A stretch of 46,093 bases of DNA from Methanothermobacter thermautotrophicus. Lineage in GTDB: Archaea; Methanobacteriota; Methanobacteria; Methanobacteriales; Methanothermobacteraceae. The notes under the pieces were generated by a model. The model saw nothing but the letters and a program-made list of their open reading frames with translations. It had not been told where the DNA came from and made no database searches. The DNA is taken from positions 119,625 through 165,717 of the forward strand of contig NZ_QKOF01000007.1 of NCBI RefSeq assembly GCF_014889545.1. The letters run 5' to 3'. Positions 42,635 through 46,093 of the stretch are shown here, piece by piece (positions within the stretch are counted from its first letter, which is position 1; each line of letters opens with the position of its first letter). The translations under genes and the position numbers were made by a program.

Positions 42635-43099
42635 ATGAAAAAAACGGTATTCCTCATCATGATCTTTTCAGTTGCCGTTTCAGGATGCCTCGGCAACGGC
42701 TACAGGGTCTTTGAGAATCAGGAGATCATATTCCACTACCCTGCATCCTGGAGCCAGGTTTCCTTCATACACCCACCCGGTGACGTGGACACCTACTATG
42801 AATATGCCGTGACGGTGGCAGAACCAGGAGGAGGACTTGATACGGTGGCCACAGTTGAGAAGCTGAAGGCGAACCGCAGTTATCCCACCCCGGAGGGTGT
42901 GCCTGATAAAAGGAACATCAGCCTGAGGGGTTACCCTGGAGTTGAGTTCAGGTACCCTGAGAATGAGAGCATGGTGAGGGTTACCATTATAAGCACACCA
43001 CGCGGACGCTATTGCCTGGTGTGCCGTGCAAGGAGTGAGGACTTTGAGGGTGAACTGGAGAACTTTGACCTCATAAAGTACTCCTTCAGGGTGAAGTAG
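42635..43099 (+). CDS. PsbP-like lipoprotein
   Basis: A 154-residue lipoprotein: signal KKTVFLIMIFSVAVSGC with the lipobox Cys at residue 19, then a PsbP-like beta-sandwich (VFENQEIIFHYPASWSQV; LRGYPGVEFRY; ITIISTPRGRYCLVC-like strands; FDLIKYSFRVK). It is a clear paralog of the gene just upstream, 28 bases away in the same orientation, so the two arose by duplication and are probably co-transcribed. Role at the cell surface unknown. Confidence 0.82.
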   Translation: MKKTVFLIMIFSVAVSGCLGNGYRVFENQEIIFHYPASWSQVSFIHPPGDVDTYYEYAVTVAEPGGGLDTVATVEKLKANRSYPTPEGVPDKRNISLRGYPGVEFRYPENESMVRVTIISTPRGRYCLVCRARSEDFEGELENFDLIKYSFRVK

Positions 43100-43126
43100 G
43101 ATCCACGCTACTGGAGGCGTGCAGCT

Positions 43127-46093
43127 CTAGCCATACCTTACCTCTCCAAACCTCTGGAGTATATCCATCTCCTCCTCACCTATCTCAGGGTCTCCCCTTA
43201 GTATCACGGGTATCTCGCTGAGGGGCTTTGCCCTTGTCACATCGTTTTTGAGTCTCTGGTACACCGCGTTTATGGCCCACCCATAGTCCATATCCCCTGA
43301 ATCAGTAACCCAGAGGACGTCTATGTCAGCATTTCTCGCCCTCTTAGATTCCTCGTCCCACATGCTGATGAATAACCTGTCTTCCTGCCTCCATGAGTAT
43401 TCCTCATCACCTATTATGCCCACAACCTCCCTTACTCCATCCTCAAGGAATTTTGAGTGGCCGCAGACACGGCAGACCACGAACTGGCCCTCCGGGGTGT
43501 GGATCTTTTTGGGTTTGAACAGGTCCCTCCCGCATATGAGGGTCTGATAATCCTCCTTAAGAGCCCTCTGAGCCTTTTTCAACCTCTCAATGGCCCTCCT
43601 GGCAGCTATCCTGACCCCCTCCCCAGGGTCATTGAGGGCCTCCCTCAGCACATCAAGGGCCACGGCATCCCCTGCCTCTCCAAGGTAATCAGCGGCCCGC
43701 GCCCTCACCTCAGGGTCATGGGAGTTTCTGAGGTACCCCATGATCCTCTCCATGGCCTCCACGTATCCATCCATGTCATGAGGGTCAAGGTCCATGAAGG
43801 CCCTCCTGAGGTCCTCTGCCTCACCACCGGCTCCTGCCTCCTGTCTTCCATTGATGTAGGTGCAGATGGAGCGGAATATGCAGAGACTGCAGAGATTGTT
43901 CTCCCTTGGAGGGAACTCCTCCCGCCTTATCCTCTCAGCCACGTCCTCAAGGAGCCCCTCGATGTCTGCTGCCGGTTCTATCAGGTGCCATTCTGAATCC
44001 TCAAAGGTGTAGGCCAGGAAGCCGTCGAAGTCAAGGTCCAGGGCGTGCCTGTACACTCCCAGCTGGAGTTCGATGTCCCTTGCATGGATGCCCGACCCTG
44101 ACATTGACTTGAAGTCCACGAGCTCCAGGCCACCGTCATGGTTCCTTATGATGAGGTCTGTCTGACCAGTTATCATGAAGCCGTCCTTCATTATGCTGAA
44201 GGGCTTCTCTGCAGAGACTATCTCTAATGCGCGGCCCCTTATCTCCTCAAGGTAGCGTTTTAGTTTTGATATGAATGCCCTGAATCCATCAGGGGACATT
44301 TCGATGTCCCTGAGTGCATGTGATGCCAGTTCCTGAAGGTAATCATCTGTCACGGTCTCGCCACGCATCAGGCGCCTGTTTATCCTCCGGAGGCACTCAT
44401 GGACCGCTATACCGTAGAGCTGGTCCCTGGTTGAGGGGACGTCGAATCCGTACTCATAGAGCAGCATGTACCTGAAGGGGCAGGTGAGGTAGGTGTTGAG
44501 CTCTGTGAAGCTGATCCTGAAGATCTCCCTGGTTTCAATGTCCTCAACCTGGCAGCTGTTCTTTATGATCTCTATCCTGGCATCCTCTGGGTCTATCCTC
44601 CCCAGCCTGTCACTGGTTATCCTTGAAGTTTTGATGAGATCCTCTATGAACTCCGAGTAACCGATCCGGCCCCTGTGGTTTTTGGTTGCTGATACTATGA
44701 GCATGTCCTGGGCCCGGGTCATCCCCACATAGAAGAGGCGCCTCTCCTCGATCTCATCAGTCCTCATGGTGCTCCTACGGAGTTCCTCGGGTAGTTCGAG
44801 TTCACTCCTCTCCCGGACCTTCCTGGGGAATTTCCCGTTGAATACAGAGCATATTATGACCACCGGGAACTCGAGGCCCTTGGCCCTGTGCATTGTCATT
44901 ATGTTGACTGAGTAGGGGTTATCAAGGAGTATCTGGTCGTACTTTTTGATTCTACCCGACATGGCCATCCTTATGAACTCCATGAGGCCCTCCACGCCTG
45001 GCTCCAGGGATATGCGCTCGTAGTCCTTTATGAGTGAGCTGAACCTTGCCAGGTTGTAGAGCTTCTCCCTTGACTCATCATCACCCCTCTCAAGGAGCCT
45101 GTGGGGGTACTCTGTCAGTTCAAGGATCTCATAGTACCTCTCAAGTACTCCGAGGTCGCTGTCGATGAGTCTGTTGAGGGCCACAAGTTTCCTGATGTCA
45201 TCGGGGTCTGTGAATCCTGCCTCCCTGAATTCCCTGTGCTCCCTGAGGCCCCTTAGCTCCTCCTCATCCATGTCCAGGATGAGGTTGACGCTGCCGGGGG
45301 TCAGGTCCATGAACTCGCCCTCAAGGTGTTCGTATTTCAGTTTTCTGACTATCTTCCTCCTCTCATTCCGGGTGTGGTGGAGGAGGTGTGTGATGCAGAG
45401 TATCTCCTCCCGGTCAAAGAAGCCTCCCTCACCGTATACATTGAAGGGTATCCCCTCCCTCCGGAGTTCATTCATTATCTCCACTGCATCGTGCTTCACG
45501 CTCCTGAATAGGAGGGTCACGTAGCCCTGGTGTGGTATTACGCCGCTGTCAACGAGGGCCCTTATTATTCCCACCACGTTGGATGGCTCATCCTGGTGGG
45601 TGGGGTTGTCCAGTATGAAGACCCTGTTCTCTGAGTCCCTGACCGGCCTTATGTCCTTGGGGTACTTCCGGTAGCCATCCATGAACCTCTGGGTGACGTC
45701 GACTATGCTGGGGACAGACCTGAAGTTCCTCTCAAGCATGACGAACTCTGCACCGTACTTCTTCTGGAAGCCCAGGAAGTTCTCGGGTGTGGATCCCCTG
45801 AAGCCGTAGATGCTCTGGTCTTCGTCTCCAACAGCGAAGAGGTTGCATTCCTCTCCCGCAAGTAGTTCAAGGAACCTCTCCTGTATCTGGTTGGTGTCCT
45901 GGTACTCGTCCACCATCAGGAACCTGTACCTTGACCTGAGGTCATCCAGCACCTTCCTGTCATTTTCAAGGAGCCGGACGACCCTCCACTGCATCCCTGC
46001 AAAGTCAAGGAGTCCAGTCTCATCCATGAGGTCGAGGTACCTCTGGTAGGCCTCTGCAGCGACCCTCTCCAGCCTCCCTGCACCTTTACTTCT
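43127..46093 (-). CDS. Second UvrD-like helicase/Fe-S nuclease, with HEAT repeats and C-terminal zinc ribbon (5' end outside window)
   Basis: The frame is open to the window edge, giving 988 residues; Walker A and the first part are outside. Helicase motifs: MVDEYQDTNQ (45890-45920), GDEDQSIYGFRGS, MHRAKGLEFPVVI and YVGMTRAQDML. Nuclease: TGQTDLIIRN and ELVDFKS (about 44120), with the four Fe-S Cys in TCPFRYM and CSLCIFRSIC. Unlike the copy at 8212-10965, about 270 residues follow: HEAT-like repeats (DPEVRARAADYLGEAGDAVA; PGEGVRIAARRAIERLKKA), a zinc-ribbon-like part (LICGRD, VVCRVCGHSKF) and an unknown acidic domain (DIDVLWVTDSGDMDYGWAIN). The extra domains may add protein contacts or DNA sensing. 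Confidence 0.9.
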   Translation of the reverse strand, partial: RSKGAGRLERVAAEAYQRYLDLMDETGLLDFAGMQWRVVRLLENDRKVLDDLRSRYRFLMVDEYQDTNQIQERFLELLAGEECNLFAVGDEDQSIYGFRGSTPENFLGFQKKYGAEFVMLERNFRSVPSIVDVTQRFMDGYRKYPKDIRPVRDSENRVFILDNPTHQDEPSNVVGIIRALVDSGVIPHQGYVTLLFRSVKHDAVEIMNELRREGIPFNVYGEGGFFDREEILCITHLLHHTRNERRKIVRKLKYEHLEGEFMDLTPGSVNLILDMDEEELRGLREHREFREAGFTDPDDIRKLVALNRLIDSDLGVLERYYEILELTEYPHRLLERGDDESREKLYNLARFSSLIKDYERISLEPGVEGLMEFIRMAMSGRIKKYDQILLDNPYSVNIMTMHRAKGLEFPVVIICSVFNGKFPRKVRERSELELPEELRRSTMRTDEIEERRLFYVGMTRAQDMLIVSATKNHRGRIGYSEFIEDLIKTSRITSDRLGRIDPEDARIEIIKNSCQVEDIETREIFRISFTELNTYLTCPFRYMLLYEYGFDVPSTRDQLYGIAVHECLRRINRRLMRGETVTDDYLQELASHALRDIEMSPDGFRAFISKLKRYLEEIRGRALEIVSAEKPFSIMKDGFMITGQTDLIIRNHDGGLELVDFKSMSGSGIHARDIELQLGVYRHALDLDFDGFLAYTFEDSEWHLIEPAADIEGLLEDVAERIRREEFPPRENNLCSLCIFRSICTYINGRQEAGAGGEAEDLRRAFMDLDPHDMDGYVEAMERIMGYLRNSHDPEVRARAADYLGEAGDAVALDVLREALNDPGEGVRIAARRAIERLKKAQRALKEDYQTLICGRDLFKPKKIHTPEGQFVVCRVCGHSKFLEDGVREVVGIIGDEEYSWRQEDRLFISMWDEESKRARNADIDVLWVTDSGDMDYGWAINAVYQRLKNDVTRAKPLSEIPVILRGDPEIGEEEMDILQRFGEVRYG

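Noticed and set aside
1-46093. CRISPR arrays, tRNA or rRNA genes, insertion sequences
   Set aside because: I looked for regularly spaced repeats, cloverleaf and rRNA-like blocks, and transposase motifs, and saw none. Only isolated two-copy direct repeats were found.

Overview
The window most likely comes from a thermophilic methanogen of the order Methanobacteriales, close to Methanothermobacter thermautotrophicus. The signs are archaeal TATA-type promoters, GGTGAT/GGAGG ribosome sites with many GTG and TTG starts, 'cytoplasmic-sensor' histidine kinases with a HisKA_2 box, an Hmd-III-like paralog of the methanogen-specific H2-forming dehydrogenase, a tungstate (Tup) uptake operon and a roadblock/LC7 protein. 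The species name is inferred from gene content; no database was searched. I see no rRNA, tRNA, CRISPR array or insertion sequence.

Layout. 1-3.3 kb: end of a HEPN/MNT toxin-antitoxin pair, a DUF368 membrane protein broken by one missing base, a NERD nuclease-like protein and a small ribbon-helix-helix-like protein. 3.3-7.6 kb: a soluble sensor kinase, a DUF169 protein, and a zinc-ribbon gene (frameshifted) joined to an M48 metalloprotease. 7.8-11 kb: a UvrD-like helicase fused to an AddB/Cas4-like Fe-S nuclease, with a YkvA/DUF1232 protein. 11.4-13.2 kb: an acetolactate-synthase/pyruvate-oxidase-like TPP enzyme whose N-terminal rubredoxin domain is hidden by a frameshift. 13.2-16 kb: tupABC. 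16.1-17.7 kb: an ATP-cone protein, an internally deleted P-type ATPase and a membrane protein. 17.7-25.8 kb: a long minus-strand cluster with two small membrane proteins, a 1582-residue DUF4011-type helicase with a Vsr-like nuclease, a 7TM sensor kinase and two more small membrane proteins. 25.9-29.3 kb: a helicase/exonuclease pair resembling bacterial MrfA/MrfB. 29.4-30.5 kb: an exported DJ-1/PfpI protein and a lipoprotein thermonuclease. 30.6-38.2 kb: a defence island (OLD-family nuclease, DUF4007-like protein, McrB-like AAA+ protein, DUF2357/McrC-like nuclease). 38.3-43.1 kb: hmdIII with a roadblock protein, a K+ channel, two YbjQ-related proteins and two PsbP-like lipoproteins, the first with two indels. 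43.1 kb to the end: a second UvrD-nuclease fusion with extra HEAT and zinc-ribbon parts.

How it fits together. The window is unusually rich in nucleic-acid processing and defence: two single-chain helicase-nucleases, MrfAB-like repair, a DUF4011 helicase-nuclease, an McrBC-like restriction module, an OLD nuclease, a NERD protein and a HEPN/MNT pair, interleaved with sensor kinases. Two features deserve most attention. One is the operon joining the giant DUF4011 helicase-nuclease to a 7TM histidine kinase and four tiny membrane proteins. The other is the island with divergent DUF4007 and McrB genes, in which the N-terminal half of McrB and the whole OLD gene are AT-rich compared with their neighbours. 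Four genes carry single-base-type indels and one carries a large in-frame deletion, so either real decay or sequencing error must be considered.
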